From NCBI GenBank assembly GCA_964440605.1, contig CAYTSW010000028.1, forward strand, positions 1 to 25,710: a DNA stretch of 25,710 nt. Direction: 5' to 3'. The DNA is from CAYTSW01 sp964440605. GTDB lineage: Bacteria > Planctomycetota > Phycisphaerae > Phycisphaerales > UBA1924. The notes beneath the pieces are model-generated. The model did no database searches and was not told the DNA's origin. It saw nothing but the letters and a program-made list of their open reading frames with translations. The position numbers were made by a program, and so were the translations under genes. Below, one piece after another: positions 1 through 8,029 of this stretch. Positions within the stretch are counted from its first letter, which is position 1. Each line of letters starts with the position of its first letter.

Positions 1-616
1 CGATGCGGTCGCCCAGCGTCATCGCCTCTTCCTGGTCGTGGGTGACGTAGACGGTGGTGGTCTTGAGGCGTTGGTGGAGACGTTTGATCTCGGTGCGCGT
101 GGTGACGCGGAGCTTGGCGTCGAGGTTGGACAGCGGTTCGTCGAAGAGGAAGACCGCGGGCTCGCGCACGATCGCGCGCCCGAGGGCGACGCGTTGGCGC
201 TGCCCGCCCGAGAGCTGCTTGGGCTTGCGCTCGAGCAGGTGCTCGATGCCGAGGATCGTTGCGGCTTCGTCGACGCGGCGCTTGACTTCTTCGCGCGGCA
301 TCTTGCGCAGGGTGAGGCCGAAGGCCATGTTCTTGAAGACGCTCATGTGCGGGTAGAGCGCGTAGTTCTGGAAGACCATGGCGATGTCGCGGTCCTTGGG
401 GTGGACCTCGTTGACGATGCGCTCGCCGATGGAGATCGTCCCTTCGGTGATGGCTTCGAGGCCGGCGATCATGCGCAGGGCGGTGGACTTGCCGCAGCCC
501 GAGGGCCCGACGAGGACGAGGAACTCCCCGTCGCGGACGGTGAGGTTGACGTCTTCGACGGCCCGGACCTTGCGGTCGTAGACCTTGGCGACGTCGGTGA
601 GTGTGACTTCGGCCAT
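1..616 (-). CDS. Sugar ABC transporter ATP-binding protein (MalK/UgpC/MsmK type), 3' part cut by window edge
   Basis: This is the cytoplasmic ATPase that powers the importer encoded directly upstream. Reading from the ATG at 616 gives 205 codons that run off the window start without a stop. All core ABC motifs are visible: Walker A GPSGCGKST at residues 37-45, a Q-loop in FQNYALYPHM, the signature LSGGQ near residue 137, Walker B FLFDEP followed by a D-loop SNLDAK, and the H-loop VTHDQ near the end. The wording of these motifs is typical of the carbohydrate-import CUT1 subfamily. The C-terminal OB-fold regulatory domain expected in MalK/UgpC would lie outside the window, so its presence cannot be judged. 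The start is six bases after the stop of the MalG-type permease, which places it fourth in the same operon. The substrate cannot be read from this subunit. Confidence 0.95.
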   Translation of the reverse strand, partial: MAEVTLTDVAKVYDRKVRAVEDVNLTVRDGEFLVLVGPSGCGKSTALRMIAGLEAITEGTISIGERIVNEVHPKDRDIAMVFQNYALYPHMSVFKNMAFGLTLRKMPREEVKRRVDEAATILGIEHLLERKPKQLSGGQRQRVALGRAIVREPAVFLFDEPLSNLDAKLRVTTRTEIKRLHQRLKTTTVYVTHDQEEAMTLGDRI

Positions 617-622
617 GGTGGA

Positions 623-1612
623 TCAGCCCTTGACGGCACCGAGCTGGATGCCCCGCACGAGGTATTTCTGGAGAAGCAGGAACAGGATGACAGGCGGGAC
701 CATCGCCATGAGCGAAGCCGCCATGATCTTGGGCGTGTCCGAGCCGTAGCTCGAATCGAACTGGAGCAGCCCGACGGGCAGCACGCGCAGGTTCTCGCTC
801 TTGGTCAGGATGAGCGGCCAGAAGAAGGAGTTGTAGTTGAAGAGGAAGGCGAAGATCGCGAGCACGATGATGCCCGGGCGCGCGAGCGGGAGGATGACCT
901 GCGTGAAGATGCGCCAGTGGCCCGCCCCGTCGATGGAGGCGGCTTCGTCGAGCGACGAGGGGATCGTGAGCATGAACTGGCGGAGCAGGAAGGTGCCGTA
1001 GGCGCTGAAGGCGGCGGGGATGATCAGGCCGGTGTAGTCGTCGAACATGCCGAGCTGGAGGATGACGACGAAGTTGGGCACCATGAGCACGACGCCGGGG
1101 ACCATGAGCGTGCCGAGGTAGAGCAGGAAGACCTTGTCGCGTCCGGGCCACTGGATGCGAGCGAAGGCGTAGGCCGCCATCGCGCAGGTGACGACCTGGA
1201 GGAGCGTCACCCAACCGGCGACGAAGAAGGAGTTGAAGAAGTACTTGCCGAAGGGCACCTGCTCGAAGACGCCGACGTAGCTGGCGGGCACGGGCAGGGA
1301 GAGCCCGAGGATGGAGATCTCGCGCATGGGCGTCTCGATCGGGAAGCCGGTCTGCGTGAGCAGGTCGACGTCCTGCGTGGTCGCGAGGCTCGCCATGACC
1401 TGGAAGGCGAAGGGCACGACGAAGGTGATCGCGAGGATCACCAGCCCCGCGAACGTGATCAGGCGTGTGAACGACGCGCCGGCGCTGCTGTCCATCGGGC
1501 TGATGTCGTGGGGCGGCTTCCCCGGCTTGCGCGCTCCTGCCGCGCGTCCGGCGTTCGCCTTGGCGCCTTCCTCGGCCATGGGCTTCATGGTCTGCTCGCG
1601 CACGCTACTCAT
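623..1612 (-). CDS. Carbohydrate ABC transporter permease, MalG/UgpE type
   Basis: This is one of the two membrane subunits of a CUT1-type sugar importer (329 aa). A Ser/Ala/Lys-rich, probably cytoplasmic N-terminus of about 45 residues precedes the first membrane helix (about 50-72). The cytoplasmic EAA loop that contacts the ATPase is clear near residues 220-240 (EAASIDGAGHW followed by ILPLARPG). The C-terminus ends in the usual YLVRGIQLGAVKG pattern of MalG-like proteins. The start at 1612 overlaps the upstream permease by 8 bases and has a GAGG motif 8 bases upstream; an alternative ATG at 1588 would shorten it by 8 residues. Length is slightly above the usual 270-300 aa because of the N-terminal extension. 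Family assignment is secure; the substrate is not determined. Confidence 0.95.
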   Translation of the reverse strand: MSSVREQTMKPMAEEGAKANAGRAAGARKPGKPPHDISPMDSSAGASFTRLITFAGLVILAITFVVPFAFQVMASLATTQDVDLLTQTGFPIETPMREISILGLSLPVPASYVGVFEQVPFGKYFFNSFFVAGWVTLLQVVTCAMAAYAFARIQWPGRDKVFLLYLGTLMVPGVVLMVPNFVVILQLGMFDDYTGLIIPAAFSAYGTFLLRQFMLTIPSSLDEAASIDGAGHWRIFTQVILPLARPGIIVLAIFAFLFNYNSFFWPLILTKSENLRVLPVGLLQFDSSYGSDTPKIMAASLMAMVPPVILFLLLQKYLVRGIQLGAVKG

Positions 1613-3248
1613 TGGTCATCCTCGAGCCGAAGCGGAAGTTGACCGCGGTCATCAGGAAAATCATCGCGAACATGATCCAGGCGACGGCGGACGCGAGGCC
1701 GAGCTGGAAGTTGCCGTTGAAGGCGAGGTTGTAGAGGTAGTACGTCAGGACGATGGTGTCGGCCTGGCCGTTGGTCATGACGAGGGCCTGCTCGAAGCCG
1801 CCCTGGAGCCCGCCGATGGTGGACATGATGACGATGAAGAAGGTCGTCGGGGCGAGCTGGGGCCAGGTGACGTGGATGAAGCGTTGCCAGCCGGTGGCGC
1901 CGTCGATGGCCGCTGCCTCGTAGAGCTCCGGCGGGATGTTGGAGAGCCCCGCGAGGTAGAGCAGCATGTTGGCCCCGCCGATGGCGAGCCAGACGCCCAT
2001 GATGATCAGCGCGGGCTTGGCCCACGTCGAGGAGATGAGCCACTCGGGGGCGGTGAGGCCTTGTTCGCCGGCGACGAAGCCCTCGTGCGAAACGTCGGCC
2101 TCGCGTTGGACGATGTCTTCGATGCGCGGTGCAAAGCGATCGCCGGCAACGCCGACGAGCCGGGCCACAATGTCGCGGTAGGCGCCGCCTTCTTCGAGCT
2201 CGGCTCGGGCAACGGCAAACTCGTCGCGGTCGAAGCCGGCTTCGCTGGCGAGTTGGTCGTCCACAGCGTCGAGCGCCGCCTGAGACTGGGCGGAGGTGAG
2301 TTCGTTGTAGCCGGTGGGGAGGAGCGAGCGTTCGGGGAGTTGGACGAGGACGAGACTGATGCCGAGCAGCGCGGCGCAGGCGGACGCGCCGAAGATGAAG
2401 CGCGCGCCGAGGGAGGCCGGGCCGGTGTCGCCGTCGCGGTACTTGGCGACGCCCGAGACGAAGAGCTTGACCGTCCACACAAGCGTGACCAGGGCGAGGA
2501 CGATGCCCAGGCCGTACCAGAGCCATGGCGGGGTCGCGACGACGAGGGACTCGAGCATGTCGAGGACGGGCTGAAGGATGGCGTTGATCAGGCCGCCGCG
2601 GGGGCGGTAGAGCGTCTTCCAGAGGAGGAACATCGCGACGCCGGCGAGGAGGGTGGGCAGGTAGAACGCCGCGCGGAAGAACATTTGCCCGATGCCGAGC
2701 CCCGCGGAGATCACCACGCCGACGAGGGCGATGAAGGTGACCAGCCCGTTGCGACGCAGCTCGGCTACCTCGTACTTGCTCAGGTCGGTCAGTCCTGACT
2801 CGAGGCTCGCGACGTTTTGGAGCGACTCAGCGGGCGTCGCGAGGATCCAGGCACCCCAGCAGGCGAGGATGGTCACTCCGACGCCGATGGCCGAGAGCAT
2901 CAGCTTGGACTTCGGGCGCTCGGGCGTGGACTTGGCGTTGACCATCAGCGCGAGCGCGAGCGAGCCGAAGATCGACAGCGGGATGCCGATCATCAGGTAG
3001 ACGGTGTTCCAGAAGTAGTCCCAGAAGAAGACGGACTCGTCGCCGGCGAGCAAACGGGCGTAGTTCTCAATGCCGACGAAGCGGACGGGCTCGTCGGAGA
3101 AGGTGTTGTGGCGGGTGAGCGTCCAGTCCGTGAAGGACATGTAGAGCGAGAAGAAGACGGGGCCGGCGGTGAAGAGCAGGAACCCGACGAGGTTGGGCAG
3201 CAGGAAGGCCAGCGCGATGAGCAGCCGTTTGCGCCCGGAGCCGATCAT
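1605..3248 (-). CDS. Carbohydrate ABC transporter permease, MalF/UgpA type, enlarged by two insertions
   Basis: This is the second membrane subunit of the importer, 547 aa where UgpA-like permeases are usually about 290-320 aa. The conserved parts are the N-terminal helix with FTAGPVFFSLYMSFTDW (about 25-42), a periplasmic segment with FVGIENYARLL, the FFRAAFYLPTL block (190-200), and the EAA loop EAAAIDGATGWQRF (about 444-457). Between these lie two extra stretches. Residues about 105-188 carry two additional hydrophobic helices. Residues about 232-398 carry two more helices and a soluble, acidic segment of roughly 95 residues. E. coli MalF also has a large periplasmic insertion (P2), but I see no basis to call this one homologous. 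The start overlaps the stop of the binding-protein gene as ATGA, supporting coupled translation. Frame and conservation continue on both sides of the insertions, so it reads as intact. Confidence 0.92.
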   Translation of the reverse strand: MIGSGRKRLLIALAFLLPNLVGFLLFTAGPVFFSLYMSFTDWTLTRHNTFSDEPVRFVGIENYARLLAGDESVFFWDYFWNTVYLMIGIPLSIFGSLALALMVNAKSTPERPKSKLMLSAIGVGVTILACWGAWILATPAESLQNVASLESGLTDLSKYEVAELRRNGLVTFIALVGVVISAGLGIGQMFFRAAFYLPTLLAGVAMFLLWKTLYRPRGGLINAILQPVLDMLESLVVATPPWLWYGLGIVLALVTLVWTVKLFVSGVAKYRDGDTGPASLGARFIFGASACAALLGISLVLVQLPERSLLPTGYNELTSAQSQAALDAVDDQLASEAGFDRDEFAVARAELEEGGAYRDIVARLVGVAGDRFAPRIEDIVQREADVSHEGFVAGEQGLTAPEWLISSTWAKPALIIMGVWLAIGGANMLLYLAGLSNIPPELYEAAAIDGATGWQRFIHVTWPQLAPTTFFIVIMSTIGGLQGGFEQALVMTNGQADTIVLTYYLYNLAFNGNFQLGLASAVAWIMFAMIFLMTAVNFRFGSRMTNE

Positions 3249-5209
3249 GAGGCGGCTCCGACCGCGGCGGCGGCTTGCGCACGCTTGGCATCGATGGCGG
3301 CCTGGCGACGCTCGTTGAACGCCCGGCGGCCGTGCTCGGACTCGTCGAGCTGGTCGGGCAGGTAGATCTCAGGGTCGGGGTCGAACGTCACGCCGGTGAC
3401 GGCTTCCCACCGCTCGCGCAGCAGGTCGTCACGCCGGAGGTTGGCGGCGATCTGGTCGTTCACGCGCTTCTCGATGACCCGGGCGGCCTGCGCGGGGCCG
3501 ATGGCGTCGTTGCGCAGGTCTTCGAGCACGGGGCCGACGAGTTCGCCGAGGCGCGTGCGCGTGATGAAGGGGGAGACCTGTTCGGAGCGGGCCCAGTCGC
3601 GCATGGCGGTCGCGAAGACGGGCGAGTCCATCGCCTCGAGGCCGGGCAGCGGCGCGGGCGGGCCGGAGATGCCGTTGTCGTCGGTGGTGTACTCGACGAC
3701 GCCGCAGATGGAGTCGTACGTGCCGTTGATCTGCTCGTTGTACGCCTCGGAGCCGAGGAAGCGGAGGAAGCGCAGCGCGTAGTCGACGTTCTGGCCCGAG
3801 CGGTTGACGATGGCGACGCGGGCGCCGGCGTTGTAGGTCGGCACGCCGAGCGTCGAGGGGATGTGGGCGATGCCGAGTTGGACGAGGCCCGCGCGGTCGG
3901 CCTCGGTGAGGATGGAATCCATCGCGGCGTGCGCTTCGACCGGCATGGGCAGCAGCACGTCACGCTGAAGGAAGCGTCGCGCGGTGAGCAGCTGTTCTTC
4001 GAGGTATTCGTCGATGCCGGGGCGGGCGAGCTCGCGGTCGATCGCGGGGAGGATGACGCGGTCGCGGTTGCGCTCGGCGAGCGACTTGTACTCCCAGCGC
4101 CCGCCGACGTACATCGCGGCGACCTTGGCGGCGAAGAGGCTGGAGGCGGAAGCGGCGTCGGCCTCGGCGTTCATGGTCGCGCCGCCGCCGGCGGCGACGC
4201 TGGCGGCCTCGGCGGGCGTGGGCGCCACGCCGTCTCGGTAGATCATGTCGTGGTAGGCCGTGAGCCCTTCGACGGTGAAGCGGGAGTTGTAGAACGAGGC
4301 GGTGCCCGATTCGTTGAAGAATCGTCCGCCGGCGTGGGTGGCCATGTCCCACGCGCCGAGGTTCATGATGCCGAAGCGCCGCGTGCCGCGGGCCTCGGCG
4401 TGCTCGATCAAGCGCAAGCCCAGATCGGTGACCGCCTCGATGTCCCACGTGCCCACGGGCACGGATGTCGGCAACGCCACGCCCGCGTCCTCGAACAGGT
4501 CGCGGTGATAGAAAAGCACCGTGTAGCCCACGTTGCAGGGGAAGGCGAACTGGCGCCACGAGCCATCGTCAGCCCGGGTCGCCATGGAAGGCTTGGCGGC
4601 GTCGAAAGCGCGATCGATCGCGAAACCCTGCTCGCGGGCGCGCTCGGTTACGTCGAGCGCCACGCCCGACTCGACGAACTGGCGCAACTGCTCGGGCCCG
4701 TACGACTCGATGATGTCCGGCCCGCGCCCCGCGACGCACTGGACGATGGCCTTGGTGATGTCCCGGTTCGAGGGGTCGGGGCGGATGTCGACGGGTTCGC
4801 CGTACTCGAGCAGGTGCCACACACGAAAGAGGTGGAGCTGCGTCTGGCGCGCGGGGTTGTCGTCGGTGGACCACACCAGCGTGGGCACGGCATCGAGATC
4901 GACACCCGCGTTGCGCAGATGCCGAGCGAACGCGCGGACCACCGGGGCGCGCTCGTCGGCGGGCAGCGTCACCGCGGCGCTCAAGCCACCCGCGGGCAGC
5001 GCGACGCCGTCGTGCTGCCCAGCTTCGACGGCGCTCCGGAAACTGTCGAGCAGCGTGCGCACGTCCTGCGACGCGTCGGGGTGATCCGCGATGTCGAGGT
5101 AGGCGAGGACGACTTGTTCGCGCTGCGCGCTGTCGGGCAGGACCATGGCGTAGGCGATGACCGTCAGCACACCCCAGACCAGCAACAGTCCAGACAGCAC
5201 CCAGCGCAT
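3245..5209 (-). CDS. Extracellular solute-binding protein of sugar ABC importer, large membrane-anchored form
   Basis: The first gene of the importer operon, 654 aa from the ATG at 5209. The chosen start has GGAG nine bases upstream and begins directly with a hydrophobic segment (about residues 1-20, MRWVLSGLLLVWGV and on). No lipobox cysteine follows it, so an uncleaved signal anchor is likely. Longer in-frame starts up to 5296 would sit inside the promoter. About 95 residues of alpha-helical sequence precede the binding fold. That fold begins near VPTLVWSTDDNP and contains the typical GRGPDIIESYGPEQLRQFV block of family 1 binding proteins. Later come FPCNVGYTVLFYHRDLFEDAG and GRWEYKS, both characteristic of the class. 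It is about 200 residues longer than common sugar-binding proteins, with an additional charged C-terminal tail. The ligand is unknown; the operon context argues for a carbohydrate. Confidence 0.9.
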   Translation of the reverse strand: MRWVLSGLLLVWGVLTVIAYAMVLPDSAQREQVVLAYLDIADHPDASQDVRTLLDSFRSAVEAGQHDGVALPAGGLSAAVTLPADERAPVVRAFARHLRNAGVDLDAVPTLVWSTDDNPARQTQLHLFRVWHLLEYGEPVDIRPDPSNRDITKAIVQCVAGRGPDIIESYGPEQLRQFVESGVALDVTERAREQGFAIDRAFDAAKPSMATRADDGSWRQFAFPCNVGYTVLFYHRDLFEDAGVALPTSVPVGTWDIEAVTDLGLRLIEHAEARGTRRFGIMNLGAWDMATHAGGRFFNESGTASFYNSRFTVEGLTAYHDMIYRDGVAPTPAEAASVAAGGGATMNAEADAASASSLFAAKVAAMYVGGRWEYKSLAERNRDRVILPAIDRELARPGIDEYLEEQLLTARRFLQRDVLLPMPVEAHAAMDSILTEADRAGLVQLGIAHIPSTLGVPTYNAGARVAIVNRSGQNVDYALRFLRFLGSEAYNEQINGTYDSICGVVEYTTDDNGISGPPAPLPGLEAMDSPVFATAMRDWARSEQVSPFITRTRLGELVGPVLEDLRNDAIGPAQAARVIEKRVNDQIAANLRRDDLLRERWEAVTGVTFDPDPEIYLPDQLDESEHGRRAFNERRQAAIDAKRAQAAAAVGAAS

Positions 5210-5267
5210 CCACACACTCCGCACATGGTGAGCCGGGGCGCGCGACCGCGCCGCCCCGAAACCGTCG

Positions 5268-5296
5268 AGTGTAACGCCGCCCGCGACGCGAGCCAA
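5268..5296 (-). promoter_or_regulatory. Sigma70-like promoter of the sugar ABC operon
   Basis: On the minus strand a -35 box TTGGCT (5296-5291) is followed by a 17-base spacer and a -10 box TACACT (5273-5268). Spacing is ideal, and transcription would start near 5261, giving a leader of about 50 bases before the ATG at 5209. The position fits the first gene of the operon and argues against the longer in-frame start at 5296. Confidence 0.55.
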
Positions 5297-5411
5297 TCAG
5301 CACAGCCCGCACAACCGACCGTCCACCCGCAGCTGTGCCCGCCCGCGTCTCCAGCACGCACCATCGGGGGCCGATAGCTCCCCGGGCACGAGAGCGGAGG
5401 TACACGCTGCG

Positions 5412-5645
5412 ATGGCACAGAACCGAGAGTCGTTCAACAAGGTCAAGGACATCCTGCGAAAGCTCGACCACTCGATCGACGAAGCGCGGGCCAAGCGGAT
5501 CGAGGAGGAGGACGGCTCGCCGCCCGCCACCTCCACCAAGCCGAACACCGGCAACGGAGCCGCCACGCCCCTTCGCGCACGCCCCCTGCCGCGACGCGAT
5601 GGCCAGCCCGACCCCAACGAGCGCTGGATCGGCTCCAATGACTGA
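5412..5645 (+). CDS. Small hypothetical protein (77 aa)
   Basis: I do not recognise this protein. The ATG at 5412 has a full GGAGG at 5396-5400, 11 bases upstream, which supports translation. Residues 1-30 (MAQNRESFNKVKDILRKLDH and on) are predicted to form a charged amphipathic helix. The rest is Pro/Gly/Thr/Arg-rich and probably disordered, ending in DPNERWIGSND. There is no signal peptide or membrane segment. It lies alone between the divergent ABC operon and the tRNA-Gln gene. It could be a small cytoplasmic adaptor or regulator, but nothing in the sequence identifies a role. Confidence 0.6.
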   Translation: MAQNRESFNKVKDILRKLDHSIDEARAKRIEEEDGSPPATSTKPNTGNGAATPLRARPLPRRDGQPDPNERWIGSND

Positions 5646-5797
5646 CCCCCCCCGGTCACCCCCGCGCGTGTAGAGGAGCCGGTGAGTGTCGGCGCGGGAC
5701 TGGCGATCGGCCCTGGCAATCGGCCTGAACGGGCGAGCGTGATGACCGACGTCCGAAAACTCGTGCGGCAATGGTCCGTACGCACGCGGGACTGCTC

Positions 5798-5827
5798 TTG
5801 ATCCGGCTCGATGAGGGCGGCTAGAGT
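5798..5827 (+). promoter_or_regulatory. Putative promoter of tRNA-Gln
   Basis: TTGATC (5798-5803) and TAGAGT (5822-5827) are separated by 18 bases and end 11 bases before the tRNA. This spacing suits a stable-RNA promoter with a very short leader. The rest of the 193-base interval from 5646 to 5838 shows nothing else I can support. Confidence 0.45.
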
Positions 5828-5838
5828 CTGGGCCCCAT

Positions 5839-5909
5839 AGGCCATTGGTGTAACGGTAGCACGAGTGATTCTGGTTCACTTAGTCAAGGTTCGAATCCTT
5901 GATGGCCTA
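5839..5909 (+). tRNA. tRNA-Gln (anticodon CUG)
   Basis: A complete cloverleaf can be drawn. The acceptor stem AGGCCAT (5839-5845) pairs with ATGGCCT (5902-5908). The D arm uses GTG/CAC (5848-5850 with 5860-5862) around a loop containing AACGGTA. The anticodon stem AGTGA (5864-5868) pairs with TCACT (5876-5880) around loop TTCTGGT, so positions 34-36 are CTG. The T arm CAAGG/CCTTG encloses TTCGAAT. The CCA end is not encoded, and the discriminator base is A. CUG reads the CAG glutamine codon, which a GC-rich genome uses heavily. E. coli-type tRNA-Gln has U1-A72 and G73, so the A1-U72 pair and A73 differ from that type. Confidence 0.95.
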
Positions 5910-5920
5910 CTGAACCGCAC

Positions 5921-5945
5921 AAGCCGCCCCCGGGGCGGCTTTTTT
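5921..5945 (+). terminator. Rho-independent terminator after tRNA-Gln
   Basis: AAGCCGCCCC (5921-5930) and GGGGCGGCTT (5932-5941) are perfect complements and are followed by a run of six T (5940-5945). A stem of 8-9 bp with a short C/G loop plus the U tract is a classic intrinsic terminator. It lies 12 bases after the tRNA and isolates it from the glycosyltransferase gene. Confidence 0.9.
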
Positions 5946-5992
5946 ATCGCGCCGCCCTGCCCCCGGCGCCACCCGCAGCGCGAGCACGAAGC

Positions 5993-7564
5993 GTGATGAC
6001 CACCGCGTCAGGACGGGATCGCCCAGGTCAACTCCGCGTCCCGGTCGGGCCCATGGCTCTGGCTGTGCTGCTCGCGTTGGTGCTGTTCGCGATCCGCGTC
6101 TCGGCGCCGCACGACCTGCTGGACAACGACCAGCTCAAGCCGGCCCACTACATCAACGACGTGCTGCTCAACCAGGCGTGGATCGTGCAGACGGACCACG
6201 CGGGCTCGATCGCGTCCAAGCCGCCCTTGCAGGTGTGGATCGGCGCGCTCGCGTCGCTCCCCTTCGAGCGGGCCACGTGGGCGACCATCGCGATCCCATC
6301 GCTGCTGGGCATGATCGGCGTGACGGTTCTGGCGGTCGCGGTGGCGCATCATCTGTTCGGGCGCGTCGCGGCGTGGCTTGCCGGGCCGCTCGTGCTTGTG
6401 AGCATGATGGGGGCGAAGCAGGTGGCGCTGATCCGCACCGACGCACTCTTCGGCTTCATGGTCGCGCTCACCGCTGTCGTTGCGTGGATCGCCTGGCGAA
6501 GCGGGCGGCGTGGCGGTGTTGCGTGGCCGGCCTTCTGGGGCCTGGCCGCGCTGGCGACGCTCACGAAAGGCCCCATCGGACCCGCGATCGCGTCGCTTGG
6601 CCTGCTGGCCGCGGTGTGGCCGCGGCGGTTCGGCGAGCGGACGCCCCCGACCGAGCCCGCGTCCGCCCCCCGCCTGCTCGCTTGGCACCTCTCCGGCTTG
6701 GCGATGCTGCTCCTGATCGCGGGCGGCTGGTTCGTGCTCGCGTGGGCCGACGCCGGGCAACCCTTCATCGACAAGTTGATCGGCGCCGAGCTCGTGGGTC
6801 ACGCCGTCGAATCGGGCAAGGGCGACCCGCCGGGCCTGGGGCTCTACAAGAGCCCGGCGTACTTCCTTTGGTGGTACGCCCCGGCCTCGATATTGGCGGT
6901 GATCGGGCTGCTACGTCTCGACCTCCTGCCGCGACGAGTCGCCCCCGTCGAGCATCGCGCAGTGCTGCGCTTCCTCGGGCTATGGCTGGTTCTGGGCCTG
7001 CTGATCTTTGCCCTCTCGCCGCATCAGCGCGCCGATCTGCTGACACCGATGTGGCTGCCCACCGCCGTGCTCGGCGCGGGGGTGCTGGCGCGATTGATCG
7101 AACGCCCCCTCGCGGCCCGCCCGGTCCTGGTGCGCGCGGCGTTTGCCGGTGTGCTCGCCGCAGCGCTCGCGGGCGTCTATGTCCATCGTCATCACTTCGT
7201 ACTGGACAAGCACTACATGGTGCGCGGGCGGGCGATCGAGCAGCTCGCCGACCGTTTGCGGCAAAGCATCGACCTTGACCGACTTGCGCACTTCAACGCC
7301 CACTCGTCGCTGCAATGGGAGCTTAACACGATGCTCACGCGACTGGAGCCTGAGGAATCCGCAGATTGGCTTCGGGAAAGCCCCGATCATCTCATCGCGA
7401 CCAGCGCAAACACCGATCCGCTTCTTTCGGAGCTCACCCGGGCCGAACGCGAGCGCCTTTTGCGTTACGACGGCGTCGCGATCGACCGCTTCGAGCTCAA
7501 CATCTTCACCCTGCCCGAAGCGAACCCAACCGACCCCAAGCCGCGAACACTCGACGAGCCATGA
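5993..7564 (+). CDS. GT-C glycosyltransferase, ArnT/dolichyl-P-mannose protein mannosyltransferase-like
   Basis: An integral membrane protein of 523 aa related to the PMT_2/ArnT family, which moves a sugar from a polyprenyl-phosphate donor onto lipid or protein outside the cytoplasm. The first helix (about 21-36) is followed by an acidic first loop (DLLDNDQLKPAHYI, residues 41-54), where GT-C enzymes carry their catalytic acidic residues. Then come SKPPLQVW (75-82), a hallmark of the family, and TLTKGPIGPA near residue 196. About ten further hydrophobic helices fill the middle, and roughly 120 soluble residues form the C-terminus. It may start at GTG 5993 or at the adjacent ATG 5996; no strong ribosome site separates them. 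Its stop overlaps the next start as ATGA, so it leads a three-gene unit. Acceptor and sugar are unknown. Confidence 0.8.
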   Translation: MMTTASGRDRPGQLRVPVGPMALAVLLALVLFAIRVSAPHDLLDNDQLKPAHYINDVLLNQAWIVQTDHAGSIASKPPLQVWIGALASLPFERATWATIAIPSLLGMIGVTVLAVAVAHHLFGRVAAWLAGPLVLVSMMGAKQVALIRTDALFGFMVALTAVVAWIAWRSGRRGGVAWPAFWGLAALATLTKGPIGPAIASLGLLAAVWPRRFGERTPPTEPASAPRLLAWHLSGLAMLLLIAGGWFVLAWADAGQPFIDKLIGAELVGHAVESGKGDPPGLGLYKSPAYFLWWYAPASILAVIGLLRLDLLPRRVAPVEHRAVLRFLGLWLVLGLLIFALSPHQRADLLTPMWLPTAVLGAGVLARLIERPLAARPVLVRAAFAGVLAAALAGVYVHRHHFVLDKHYMVRGRAIEQLADRLRQSIDLDRLAHFNAHSSLQWELNTMLTRLEPEESADWLRESPDHLIATSANTDPLLSELTRAERERLLRYDGVAIDRFELNIFTLPEANPTDPKPRTLDEP

Positions 7565-8025
7565 CCCATTTTGCTCCCGAAGCCGCCCCACCTCCCACGC
7601 CCAAGTGGATGTCCGTCGTGCTGTATGTAGCCGCGGCCTACAACGTGGTCTGGGGCGGGTTCGTTGTGCTCGCGCCGGTGTGGACGCTCGGCGTGCTCGG
7701 CGCCGACACGACAGACCTCGACCCGCTCACCGCCCCGATCTGGCAGTGCGTCGGGATGATCGTCGGGGTCTACGGCGTCGGTTACGCCGTCGCCGCCCGC
7801 GACCCGCTTCGGCACTGGCCGATCGTCCTGGTCGGGCTGCTGGGCAAGCTCTTCGGGCCGATCGGGTTCGTCGACGCGGTGTTCATCAAAGAGGTCTTCC
7901 CGGTGACCTTCGGATACACGATAGTCACGAACGACCTCATCTGGTGGGTCCCGTTCGGGCTTATGCTGCACGCGGCGTGGACGCGGAGCCGCGCCGATCG
8001 CGCCGGCACAACCGCGAACGGATGA
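7561..8025 (+). CDS. Small four-helix membrane protein, partner of SelL-type redoxin
   Basis: A 154-aa integral membrane protein with about four hydrophobic helices: one begins near VVLYVAAAYNVVWGG, then IWQCVGMIVGVYGVGYAVA, WPIVLVGLLGKLFGPIGFV and DLIWWVPFGLMLHAAW. The start at 7561 is chosen because it overlaps the glycosyltransferase stop as ATGA; the in-frame extension to 7366 is only a shadow of that gene. I do not recognise a named domain. No cysteine pair or quinone or haem motif stands out, and there is a single cysteine in the second helix. It sits four bases upstream of the redoxin gene, so the two are probably co-translated. A membrane partner or acceptor for the redoxin is possible but unproven. 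Confidence 0.8.
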   Translation: MTHFAPEAAPPPTPKWMSVVLYVAAAYNVVWGGFVVLAPVWTLGVLGADTTDLDPLTAPIWQCVGMIVGVYGVGYAVAARDPLRHWPIVLVGLLGKLFGPIGFVDAVFIKEVFPVTFGYTIVTNDLIWWVPFGLMLHAAWTRSRADRAGTTANG

Positions 8026-8029
8026 GCGC

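Noticed and set aside
38..1642. Long plus-strand open frame (534 codons) across the ABC ATPase and permease genes
   Set aside because: It is the antisense of strongly conserved ABC genes, its translation is Asp/Glu/Gly/His-rich low complexity with no motif, and such frames are expected in GC-rich DNA. The same reasoning removes 1311-2798, 3275-5377, 13129-14610, 14238-16151 and the minus-strand 22142-23719.
5207..5296. Upstream ATG at 5296 as start of the solute-binding protein
   Set aside because: It lies at the -35 box of the predicted promoter and adds 29 residues before a hydrophobic start that has its own ribosome site at 5209.
5642..5657. TGACC/GGTCA inverted repeat at the end of the 77-aa gene as a terminator
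   Set aside because: Only a 5-bp stem with a C-only loop and no T run.
4569..5879. Minus-strand frame of 436 codons over the binding-protein gene and tRNA
   Set aside because: It runs through the tRNA-Gln gene and is a shifted frame of the binding protein, with Arg-rich shadow sequence.
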